Both the position numbers and the translations under genes were made by a program. Positions 1 to 5,379 of a stretch of 5,379 nt of DNA are shown here, piece by piece (within the stretch, counting starts at the first letter, position 1; every line of letters begins with the position of its first letter). This DNA comes from Candidatus Atribacteria bacterium (GTDB lineage: Bacteria; Atribacterota; Atribacteria; Atribacterales; Atribacteraceae). Under the pieces are notes generated by a model. It saw only the letters and a program-made list of their open reading frames with translations, did not search any database and had not been told where the DNA came from. Location of the stretch: contig JAGPGC010000087.1 in the NCBI GenBank assembly GCA_018056205.1, positions 1 through 5,379 of the forward strand. The letters are read 5' to 3'.

Positions 1-313
1 GGAAATTGAAATTATTGCATAATTGAGCCAAAATTAGATAGATAGAGGATTTCTAATTATAGAAATACAGTCGTTTTTAATAGAAAGGAATAAGAAGGGT
101 TACCATTTTGTTTTTTTATAATGTACGTTTAATCTTTCCTCGAATGTTTGGAAAAATCGAGTAAAATTATTAAGGTGAATACCTCGATAGCAAATTCTCT
201 AAGAAAAAATTCAGACCTTATCCATACATAATTAGATAATAGGGCAAAAAGAATTCTTAGAGTATTTTTGAGGAGAAGATAATGATTTAATATTTAAAAA
301 GGAGGGAGGAAAG
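1..313. other. Non-coding leader region upstream of the ankyrin gene
   Basis: No reading frame here has both a start and a ribosome binding site, apart from a two-codon frame at 282-290. A frame entering from the left edge stops at 20-22 and could be the tail of an upstream gene, but six codons cannot show this. A perfect TATAAT lies at 117-122 without a good -35 partner, so it is only a possible -10. CTCTAAGAA (197-205) is the exact inverse of TTCTTAGAG (254-262). The stem can extend past one mismatch to 192-195/264-267, and TTATC/GATAA (218-222/235-239) can pair inside it. A hairpin could therefore form in the leader of the downstream gene. In DNA this AT-rich such pairing can arise by chance. 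Confidence 0.4.
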
Positions 314-595
314 ATGGATTTTTTTGAAATGTGTAAAACTGGTCATTTAGAAGAAATTCTATCTAAGATTCATGAAGGTATTGATGTTAATACTAGGGAT
401 GAAAACGGCTGGACGCCTCTTATGTATGCTGCTTGGTATAACCAAAATCCAGAAGTGGTCAAGGTTCTTCTTGAGGCGGGAGCAGATGCAAAACTCATTG
501 ATGATTTTGGAAAAAAGGCGATAGATTATGCAAAAAAGAACGAATACTTATTGGGAACTGGTATTTATAAGCAACTGGAAGAAGCCAGCAGGTAA
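314..595 (+). CDS. Small ankyrin-repeat protein
   Basis: A 93-residue, probably cytoplasmic protein with no signal peptide or membrane segment. The start is well supported: an ATG preceded by a strong purine-rich Shine-Dalgarno (AAGGAGGGAGG, 299-309). Residues 1-29 form a degenerate N-terminal ankyrin unit (hydrophobic helix, then GIDVNTRD). Residues 30-62 form a near-canonical repeat with the hallmark TPLMYAA (34-40) followed by EVVKVLLEAGADAKLID. Residues 64-93 form a capping unit (DFGKKAIDYAKKN) ending in a charged helix. At about three units it is near the minimum for a folded ankyrin domain. Ankyrin domains generally bind other proteins and have no enzymatic activity. No partner gene is adjacent: the next gene lies about 400 bases away on the opposite strand, so the gene appears monocistronic. 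The fold is clear; the biological role is unknown. Confidence 0.88.
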   Translation: MDFFEMCKTGHLEEILSKIHEGIDVNTRDENGWTPLMYAAWYNQNPEVVKVLLEAGADAKLIDDFGKKAIDYAKKNEYLLGTGIYKQLEEASR

Positions 596-938
596 ATTTT
601 GAGGAAAAAGACCATAAAAAGATGAAAATAATATAAATCTAAAATTTGGTTTACCAAAATATTTTATGTAGCTTAAAATAAATAGGGTTTTTTAGGTGAC
701 ATCGATCATTTAAAGATAAATTAAAATATTAAGAGCAACTTATGATGGAAAATTGATCTCAAATTGGTTTTTGAATAAATCAAATAAGTGATATATAAAA
801 TTTTAATTACAATTTCCAGTGAAATTTAGTTTTTAGAAAAGAGAATTTTATTAGAATTAAAGGAGTAAAAAGAACAAAAGTTAAAAATTATTATGAATTT
901 AAAGACTAAGTGTGAGATAGGAAGAGAAAAAATTAAAC
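596..938. other. Gene-free AT-rich spacer
   Basis: I see no gene on either strand. A small stem, TTTGG (645-649) with CCAAA (654-658) around a four-base loop and followed by an AT-rich run, lies about 50 bases after the ankyrin stop. It could be a weak terminator, but five base pairs are not convincing. An AAAGGAG at 859-865 resembles a ribosome binding site, but no start codon follows at usable distance; the nearest ATG is 27 bases away. The short frames present end within a few codons. Confidence 0.5.
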
Positions 939-975
939 TATTCCGTGCTTTAATATAATTTGAAAGCACGGAATA
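939..975 (-). terminator. Intrinsic terminator of the minus-strand operon
   Basis: A perfect 13-base-pair inverted repeat: TATTCCGTGCTTT (939-951) pairs with AAAGCACGGAATA (963-975) around an 11-base AT loop. Read on the minus strand, the stem is followed by GTTTAATTTTTT, a U-rich tail. The plus-strand side continues into an A-rich run, so termination is directional. It begins 17 bases past the stop codon of the small exported-protein gene, where the operon should end. Confidence 0.85.
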
Positions 976-992
976 ATAGTAAGAAAAAAAAT

Positions 993-1517
993 TTAACTTT
1001 GTATTTCGTTAATATCAAAAGCTATCGAATCCAAGATTTTTTCCAGAATTGGCTGGAATTCCTCAGAGGTATTTCCTTGGAAGGTAATATTCATAAATAA
1101 ACCCTCCCCATCCTTAAATATTTTGTCAACGGCAATAAAAATTACCTTATCATCGTTTTGAGGGTTTCCTAAGGTAACCATTCGAGCTTCCATTTCACCG
1201 ATAGACCTTGATGTATCCTGAATTAATTCCAATTCTTCGGCTTCATTTTCGATAAACATTTCAAGAAAGAGATCAACATTTTCACCTCGTGCAAGGATCA
1301 AAAACTGTTCTGGCTTATCTAAATCTCCATTATACCAATTTGACTCCTTCTCGCTAAACCCAAGGTTTTCTTCCAATTGTTTCCATTCAGAAGGAAGAGA
1401 TAAAGTTATTCCATAAGCGGTAATAGTTTGCCATTCCTCTTCAGCCCAAGCAAAAGGAACAAAAGCTATACTTATTAAAAATAACGCAACAACTATTTTT
1501 AGTATTAGTTTTTTCAA
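993..1517 (-). CDS. Small Sec-exported protein of unknown function
   Basis: A 174-residue protein with a classical Sec signal peptide: MKK, a hydrophobic core at about 4-20, and a likely cleavage after AWA (23-25). There is no lipobox cysteine, so the mature protein of about 149 residues is probably periplasmic or secreted. The start codon is TTG. An in-frame stop lies a few codons upstream, and a GGGG-centred ribosome binding site sits eight bases before it, so the start is well constrained. The mature part opens with YGITLSLPSEWKQ (35-47) and ends with ILEKILDSIAFD (157-168). That pattern of an initial strand pair and a final 'IL-SI-F' helix/strand is common in small PsbP/Mog1/DcrB-like domains. 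This fold assignment is a weak inference. It lies 67 bases downstream of the DUF2207 gene on the same strand and immediately precedes a terminator, so co-transcription is likely. Confidence 0.85.
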   Translation of the reverse strand: MKKLILKIVVALFLISIAFVPFAWAEEEWQTITAYGITLSLPSEWKQLEENLGFSEKESNWYNGDLDKPEQFLILARGENVDLFLEMFIENEAEELELIQDTSRSIGEMEARMVTLGNPQNDDKVIFIAVDKIFKDGEGLFMNITFQGNTSEEFQPILEKILDSIAFDINEIQS

Positions 1518-1559
1518 GGTAAACGCCCCTTTTTATTATTCTGCTTTTATATTAACCTT

Positions 1560-1566
1560 CCTCCTT
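1560..1566 (-). promoter_or_regulatory. Orphan Shine-Dalgarno-like sequence in the intergenic gap
   Basis: On the minus strand the gap between the two operon genes contains a perfect AAGGAGG within the purine run GGGAAGGAGGAAGG. It is a better ribosome binding site than either gene's own. No ATG, GTG or TTG follows at usable spacing. The TTG of the exported-protein gene is 42 bases away, with an in-frame stop between. It may be a relic of an earlier start or a leader element, or it may have no function. Confidence 0.35.
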
Positions 1567-1584
1567 CCCGATATTTTTATAAAG

Positions 1585-3417
1585 CTAAAAAGCTCCACCT
1601 CGACCTCCACCTGATCCTCCTCCTATGCTGCCTCCACCACCCGAAAAACCTCCTCCGCCCCATCCTGAAGAACCTTTGGATCGGGTTTGAGCTTGGACAA
1701 TGGTAGCTGAAGCAGTATTTCGGAGCAAATAAAGCTGACTGCCAAAAAGAAAAGGTGAAGGATTATAAAACTGGCCATGTTGGCTTTGTGCTTCCCAGAT
1801 TTCTCGAGGAATAATCTCTTGTAAAGTACTAATAACTTTTTCTGCAATCCCCAGAGCTGTTGCATAAATGAGATATTTTTCCCAGATAATGACGGACTCA
1901 GGTGGATACTCGGAGAGTAAGGAAAATTCAGAAAGGTAACGGCTAAAATTCATCCATTTTTGATAGTATTCTCTTCCTTCCTTAGTCCAGCGACCAAAGA
2001 AATCTTTTCGAATCATTAAAATAGCTCCACCGGAAAACCACATAATTGCTGAGAGCAAAGTCATTTTTGGCAATAGAAATGAAGTTATCCCCTGAGCTGA
2101 GATGTCTACTACAGCTAAGGAAAAAAACATCATAATAACTGCCATAAATTTTGCCAATATATTTCCGGAGGTACTGAAATATCGTCGTTTGGCAATGGCA
2201 TTGTTAACTACATTTTCATACTCCGATAGCAATTGATTAAATTTTCTGGCTTCAGTAGTGGATTTTGAAAGGCGCTTTTGCATGTCTTGAAAATCGAAGA
2301 TATTATCGGTTGCAAAGTGGGTTAAAAATTTGATGAGTAATCCTTCAGAAGGAGAGAGGTCATCGCCGGGTTCAGTTTTTTTGATTATAATTCCTTGTTG
2401 ATTTTGTATTTCCCCAAAATCAATATAATCTTTATGGTAAAGATTCATTATAGCTGCTGCTATTCCATCTTTATCAACATTACCAGCTAAATTTTTTACC
2501 ATGGCGTTGATAAAATCGGGTGGGTCATCACTAGGGAGTTCGCGTTCATATATTCCCTGGTAGGTAATAGTGGGTTCTTTTCCCATAAACCAAAAAATTA
2601 GAAAGAATAAAAAACCAAAAATTATGAGAAGTAGTACCCAGGGCCACCAAGCAGTTCGAACTTTTCTGATGTAAATGTTTTCGATTTGTTTTATTTCTTC
2701 AGTAGTTAAAGTTGGATTGTTAACGGCAAATTGGAGATTGGGAATAGGTTCAGCAAGGAATCGAACCTCGGCAAATGTTTCCGGTGGGAAATGAGAAGCA
2801 ATAAAGGTAAATTGGTTTCCACTTTGAACCATTTGAACCGATGGATGTTGATAAATAGTATTGATTTTAACCGAATTGGGAAAATCGAAAATACCGGTAA
2901 TTTTTCCAACTGGTGCATCCCATTGTCCCCAATATTGACGGAAAATTTGGGCTATTTCCGGTCCATTTTCAAAAATACCACGAGCATTATAGGTGACATG
3001 AAGTCTGATGGGAGGGGATTTTTTGGGATTAAGTTTTTCAAAACTTCCCTGAGGAACTAACCATACTCGAGCTTCAAAACCATTAGATTGTTTACGAAGG
3101 AACTCAACTGACTGGGTTTCAATTCCTTCAGTCCAAAGCCGAATATTATTAATTTCAACGTATCGTGAAGGAGGAATTTCTCGATAGAGTCCGCGAAAGG
3201 GTTTTCTCATTTGGTAATCGATGATTTCGTGAATTTCAAAGCTGCCATCAGGAAGCATCTGATGGTGAATAGTAGCAGATGGGATTGAATAAAGAGAGTT
3301 AAAGAACCACTTGAAGTAGGGATTTCCTCCGATAGTTTGGAAGAGAATGAATAATACAATTAAAACCACAAAACCAATGATCCATTTTACGATGCTCCGT
3401 TTTTTGTTGTAATGCAT
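1585..3417 (-). CDS. DUF2207-family membrane protein with glycine-rich C-terminus
   Basis: A 610-residue integral membrane protein matching the usual DUF2207 architecture. A first hydrophobic segment (about 10-29) is a signal anchor or signal peptide. An extracytoplasmic beta-rich domain (about 45-250) carries the family pattern of a DGS-x-x-x-x-E-x-I-x-Y strand (57-68) followed by FRGLYREIP (74-82). A second membrane helix spans about 257-278. A cytoplasmic helical region (about 280-415) follows, then a hydrophobic hairpin (about 420-440 and 447-469). The conserved WEKYLIYATALGIAEKV block is at 512-528. Residues 581-610 are a Gly/Ser-rich tail ending GGAF. With four membrane passes and the N-terminus inside, this tail should face the cytoplasm. 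The ATG at 3415-3417 is preceded by a modest GGGG-type ribosome binding site, as in the next gene. No biochemical function is established to my knowledge. Family assignment is from recognised motifs, not a search. Confidence 0.87.
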   Translation of the reverse strand: MHYNKKRSIVKWIIGFVVLIVLFILFQTIGGNPYFKWFFNSLYSIPSATIHHQMLPDGSFEIHEIIDYQMRKPFRGLYREIPPSRYVEINNIRLWTEGIETQSVEFLRKQSNGFEARVWLVPQGSFEKLNPKKSPPIRLHVTYNARGIFENGPEIAQIFRQYWGQWDAPVGKITGIFDFPNSVKINTIYQHPSVQMVQSGNQFTFIASHFPPETFAEVRFLAEPIPNLQFAVNNPTLTTEEIKQIENIYIRKVRTAWWPWVLLLIIFGFLFFLIFWFMGKEPTITYQGIYERELPSDDPPDFINAMVKNLAGNVDKDGIAAAIMNLYHKDYIDFGEIQNQQGIIIKKTEPGDDLSPSEGLLIKFLTHFATDNIFDFQDMQKRLSKSTTEARKFNQLLSEYENVVNNAIAKRRYFSTSGNILAKFMAVIMMFFSLAVVDISAQGITSFLLPKMTLLSAIMWFSGGAILMIRKDFFGRWTKEGREYYQKWMNFSRYLSEFSLLSEYPPESVIIWEKYLIYATALGIAEKVISTLQEIIPREIWEAQSQHGQFYNPSPFLFGSQLYLLRNTASATIVQAQTRSKGSSGWGGGGFSGGGGSIGGGSGGGRGGAF

Positions 3418-3448
3418 ACTTCTTACCCCGCTTTTGTAGAGTTCAATT

Positions 3449-3477
3449 TATTTATTCATATTACAAAAAGAAGTCAA
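3449..3477 (-). promoter_or_regulatory. Candidate promoter of the DUF2207 operon
   Basis: On the minus strand a good -35-like TTGACT (3472-3477) is followed, 17 bases later, by TAAATA (3449-3454), which matches only half of the -10 consensus. It would start transcription about 25-30 bases before the ATG of the membrane-protein gene. Placement and spacing are right, but the weak -10 leaves this tentative. Confidence 0.4.
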
Positions 3478-3681
3478 ATCTATTTTTTGCTCATAAATAA
3501 TTTAATTTTTTTTAGCTTTTAATTTGTAAATAGTTTTGCTTGAAAAAGTAATTTTTTATAGAAAGTGCTTTAAATTCGTGGATAATTGTTCTAATTGATT
3601 ATATTGTAAAGAAAACTTTACTAGTATACAACAAAAAAATTATTTAGTAGCCTGAAAATATGAGAACGTACAAAAAAAGAC
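3478..3681. other. AT-rich intergenic stretch without genes
   Basis: This stretch lies between the operon promoter and the repeat element and has no coding signal on either strand. A perfect small hairpin, GTAAAG-AAAA-CTTTAC (3606-3621), is present without a flanking U-run, so it does not look like a terminator. It could be a binding site or chance. Confidence 0.4.
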
Positions 3682-3803
3682 GTCATCCTGAGCGGTGCTT
3701 TCCCGCGTGAGGATCTCATCTTTTAGGTTCTTTCTTCATAAAAATTTTAAAGGATGAGATTCTCACGTCGTCCGGCAAAAAATACCGGACTCCTCAGAAT
3801 GAC
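3682..3803. repeat. MITE/REP-like imperfect palindromic repeat element
   Basis: A 122-base element much richer in G+C than its surroundings, with nested inverted repeats. The outer arms GTCATCCTGAG (3682-3692) and CTCAGAATGAC (3793-3803) match at 10 of 11 positions. The inner arms GTGAGGATCTCATC (3707-3720) and GATGAGATTCTCAC (3753-3766) match at 13 of 14. The right half holds an extra perfect hairpin, GTCCGG/CCGGAC (3770-3775/3785-3790), that the left half lacks. Similar GTCAT-CTGAG and GAGAT-CTCAC hairpin repeats are, from memory, dispersed through several bacterial draft genomes; this was not searched. It encodes no transposase. It lies in the upstream region of the glycerate kinase gene and between divergent transcription units, a typical landing place for such elements. 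Confidence 0.8.
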
Positions 3804-3814
3804 AGAGTGGGTGA

Positions 3815-3833
3815 ATGAGATTGCCACATCGTT
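3815..3833. repeat. Diverged second copy of the repeat's inner arm
   Basis: ATGAGATTGCCACATCGT (3815-3832) aligns with 3754-3771 of the neighbouring palindromic element in direct orientation, offset by 61 bases, at 15 of 18 positions. The variant with GCCAC is a familiar form of this repeat type. This suggests a truncated second unit or a composite element that originally extended beyond 3803. Confidence 0.5.
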
Positions 3834-3929
3834 GAACATAAGAACGGTTGAGCTCTTAATAATAACGGTTTGGATAGGTATTTTCATTGTTATATGGTAC
3901 TATAAAAAGTGACTTGAGAATCAATTTTA

Positions 3930-3937
3930 AAGGAGGT
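3930..3937 (+). promoter_or_regulatory. Ribosome binding site deciding the glycerate kinase start
   Basis: AAGGAGGT is a full-strength Shine-Dalgarno. It is followed by two in-frame TTG codons, at 3941 (four bases after AGGAGG) and 3947 (ten bases after). The in-frame ATG at 3887 lies upstream of it and has no ribosome binding site of its own. The real start is therefore one of the TTGs, and the upstream 18-20 codons are not part of the protein. Confidence 0.75.
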
Positions 3938-3946
3938 TTATTGAAG

Positions 3947-5083
3947 TTGAAAATTCTTCTCTGCCCTGATTCGTTTAAAGGAAGCTTATCAAGTCATGAA
4001 GTTTGCCTTGCAATAAAAAGAGGATTTTTACGCTGTACTCATGACGTTGAAATTGTTGAAAAACCAGTAGCTGATGGTGGCGAAGGGACAATTGAAGCTC
4101 TCTATTATGGTTTGGGAGGAAAATTAATAGAAATCGAAATAAAAGGTCCTTTATGGGAAAAAGTGAAAGCCCAATATCTCATACTTAATGATAGAAAAAC
4201 CGCAGTCATTGAATTGGCTCAAGCAGCTGGATTGACACTAATTCCATCAAAAAATCGGAATCCTCGACTCACCACTACTTATGGAGTTGGAGAGTTGTTG
4301 ATCGATGCTGTAAAAAAGGGCTGTAAGAAAGTAATTTTAGCTATTGGTGGAAGTGCAACCAACGATGGAGGGATGGGAGCATTAACCGCTTTGGGAGTGA
4401 AGTTTTATGATGAAAATCAAAATCTACTGTCGGGAACAGGAGAAAATTTACCTAAAATTCGATTAATAGATACTGAAGATATTAGCAAAGAGATGGGTGA
4501 AGTTGAAATTCTTATTGCCAGTGATGTTAGAAATCCTCTTTTTGGACCAGAAGGAGCAGCGATGGTATACGGTCCTCAAAAAGGGGCAGAAGAAAAGGAT
4601 GTTCAATTCCTCGATAAAGGTTTAATCCATTATTCTCAAATGATTGAACAAAAAACTGGAAGAAAAGTGGATAATATTCCAGGATCTGGAGCTGCTGGTG
4701 GAATTGGAGCAGGTTTTTGTGCATTTTTTAATGCTCAAATCACTTCTGGTATTCAACTCATAATGGAATTATTGCATTTTGATGAGGAAATTAGGTCTAG
4801 CCACCTAGTTATTAGTGGAGAAGGAAAAATTGATCGACAGACTCTTTATGGGAAAGTAATTAGTGGTATCTATGAATTATGTCAAAAACATTATAAACCT
4901 TTGATACTTTTGGCTGGTAAAATTGAAGAAGAGGCTTATTCAATTTATGGGGATAAAGTTTTAGCATTGTTTTCAATTGTTAATGGTCCAATTAATGAAA
5001 ATGAGGCGTTTTCAAGAGCAAATTATTTATTGGAAAATGTCTCCTATAATGTAGCAAAGTTAGTTTTTCAAGATTTTATATAA
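3947..5083 (+). CDS. glxK: Glycerate kinase (GarK/GlxK family)
   Basis: A cytoplasmic enzyme that phosphorylates D-glycerate with ATP, feeding it into lower glycolysis. Characterised members such as E. coli GarK and GlxK make 2-phosphoglycerate. Starting at TTG 3947 gives 378 residues, against about 381 in E. coli, and the N-terminus MKILLCPDSFKGSLSS aligns with the family's usual start. TTG 3941 would add two residues. Family motifs appear in order: PDSFKGSLS (7-15), PVADGGEGT (40-48), the glycine-rich IGGSATNDGGMGAL (133-146), SDVRNPLFGP (192-201), PGSGAAGGIGAG (245-256) and ISGEGKID (289-296). All are intact, so the enzyme is probably active. The gene appears monocistronic, with the repeat element upstream and a terminator 22 bases downstream. 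No hydroxypyruvate or tartronate semialdehyde reductase lies beside it, so the source of glycerate is not shown. The glxK symbol reflects family naming, not proven orthology. Confidence 0.93.
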   Translation: MKILLCPDSFKGSLSSHEVCLAIKRGFLRCTHDVEIVEKPVADGGEGTIEALYYGLGGKLIEIEIKGPLWEKVKAQYLILNDRKTAVIELAQAAGLTLIPSKNRNPRLTTTYGVGELLIDAVKKGCKKVILAIGGSATNDGGMGALTALGVKFYDENQNLLSGTGENLPKIRLIDTEDISKEMGEVEILIASDVRNPLFGPEGAAMVYGPQKGAEEKDVQFLDKGLIHYSQMIEQKTGRKVDNIPGSGAAGGIGAGFCAFFNAQITSGIQLIMELLHFDEEIRSSHLVISGEGKIDRQTLYGKVISGIYELCQKHYKPLILLAGKIEEEAYSIYGDKVLALFSIVNGPINENEAFSRANYLLENVSYNVAKLVFQDFI

Positions 5084-5104
5084 ATTATTATCCAAATGAT
5101 AAAT

Positions 5105-5138
5105 AAAAAAGCCCCAGTTTTTTAGCCGGGGCTTTTTT
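5105..5138. terminator. Bidirectional intrinsic terminator between convergent genes
   Basis: AAAAAAGCCCC (5105-5115) pairs perfectly with GGGGCTTTTTT (5128-5138) around a 12-base loop. A T-run follows the GC stem on both strands: TTTTTTT at 5133-5139 on plus, and the complement of 5105-5110 on minus. It lies 22 bases after the glycerate kinase stop and 26 bases after the stop of the convergent barrel gene, so it can serve both. Confidence 0.92.
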
Positions 5139-5163
5139 TATATGAAATAAAGGAGTTTAGAAC

Positions 5164-5379
5164 TTAGAAGCTAACGGAAAGTTCGGCGGTAAAGGTACCG
5201 AGCCCATCCACAATATTACCAGTCCAGTTATCGTCGTATTCATCATCCCAGGTTCCAATTTCGTAAGTTAAGGTTAGGTTAGTTTTGTCAGCCATTTCCC
5301 AAGCTAACTCAGCCATAGCGCTCCAGACCTGAACATTAGCTGGAGTAACACTATCGTACCGACCTTCAACCGTCAAAGT
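5164..5379 (-). CDS. C-terminal fragment of an outer-membrane beta-barrel protein
   Basis: The gene runs off the right edge of the window; only the last 71 residues are visible and its start is outside. An apparent start at 5374-5376 is a TTG read as an internal leucine, because the frame stays open to the edge. The fragment shows alternating hydrophobic/polar strands: TLTVEGRYDSVT, VQVWSAMAELAWEM, NLTLTYEIGTW and a final GTFTAELSVSF. The strands are linked by Asp/Asn-rich turns (WDDEYDDNW). The last strand ends in Phe after alternating residues, the C-terminal signature recognised by the BAM assembly machinery. A role as a porin or other outer-membrane channel is likely, but its specificity cannot be read from this end. 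The base composition is less AT-biased than in the flanking intergenic DNA. The protein is probably exported by Sec, but the signal peptide is not in view. Confidence 0.8.
   Translation of the reverse strand, partial: TLTVEGRYDSVTPANVQVWSAMAELAWEMADKTNLTLTYEIGTWDDEYDDNWTGNIVDGLGTFTAELSVSF

Noticed and set aside
174..230. 18-codon GTG-initiated frame in the ankyrin leader
   Set aside because: No ribosome binding site and no recognisable sequence character; expected by chance in AT-rich DNA.
1623..1865. 80-residue minus-strand frame inside the DUF2207 gene
   Set aside because: It lies in another frame of a well-supported long gene, its sequence resembles no family, and no ribosome binding site was seen.
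2706..2918. 70-residue minus-strand frame
   Set aside because: Alternative frame within the DUF2207 coding sequence with no domain-like features.
2731..3060. 109-residue plus-strand frame antisense to the DUF2207 gene
   Set aside because: Shadow of the real minus-strand gene. The overlapping DUF2207 frame carries recognisable family motifs throughout, and this one shows none.
3660..3710. 16-codon frame starting at ATG 3660 and running into the repeat
   Set aside because: No ribosome binding site, and most of it is translated repeat sequence.
3682..3833. Repeat region considered as a CRISPR array
   Set aside because: The units are inverted and nested, not evenly spaced direct repeats, with only one partial direct copy and no spacer pattern.
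3870..3906. Promoter-like sequences before the kinase gene (TTGGAT with TATGGT, and TATAAA at 3901)
   Set aside because: The first pair matches consensus poorly in both hexamers, and the TATAAA has no -35 partner at proper spacing. Too weak to annotate as a promoter.
3887..3946. N-terminal extension of glycerate kinase from ATG 3887
   Set aside because: No Shine-Dalgarno precedes it, while a perfect one sits inside the extension. The family N-terminus begins at the downstream TTG.
4527..4724. 65-residue minus-strand frame antisense to glycerate kinase
   Set aside because: Lies opposite conserved glycerate kinase motifs, including the PGSGAAGG block, and has no independent support.

Overview
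The window is strongly AT-rich and looks like part of a free-living diderm bacterial chromosome. The diderm inference rests on the minus-strand gene at the right edge. It ends in a typical outer-membrane beta-barrel C-terminus with alternating hydrophobic residues and a terminal Phe. Two genes appear to start with TTG behind recognisable Shine-Dalgarno sequences. The combination resembles Atribacterota-like lineages, but that is an impression from memory, not a demonstrated placement. Nothing points to phage, plasmid or defence-island content.

Layout: (1) 1-313 is non-coding and holds the leader of a small ankyrin-repeat protein gene (314-595, plus). (2) 596-992 has no gene but carries a clear minus-strand terminator (939-975). 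(3) A minus-strand pair, probably one operon, runs from a weak promoter near 3477 to that terminator. Its first gene encodes a 610-residue DUF2207-type membrane protein with a glycine-rich tail (1585-3417). The second encodes a small Sec-exported protein (993-1517). (4) 3418-3946 is an intergenic region of about 530 bases. It contains a dispersed-repeat (MITE/REP-like) hairpin element at 3682-3803, a diverged extra copy of part of it at 3815-3833, and the leader of the next gene. (5) 3947-5083 (plus) encodes a GarK/GlxK-family glycerate kinase. (6) A bidirectional terminator at 5105-5138 separates it from the convergent, truncated barrel gene (5164-5379, minus).

Only the glycerate kinase has a function that can be stated biochemically: ATP-dependent phosphorylation of D-glycerate into lower glycolysis. 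The minus-strand pair looks like an uncharacterised envelope module, with an integral membrane protein followed by a small exported protein. The ankyrin protein is a cytoplasmic interaction module with no identifiable partner. The genes do not form one pathway. I see no convincing novel multi-gene system. The points most worth a second look are the repeat element together with a short membrane-protein-like reading frame running out of it, the membrane/exported protein pair, and the leader of the ankyrin gene.
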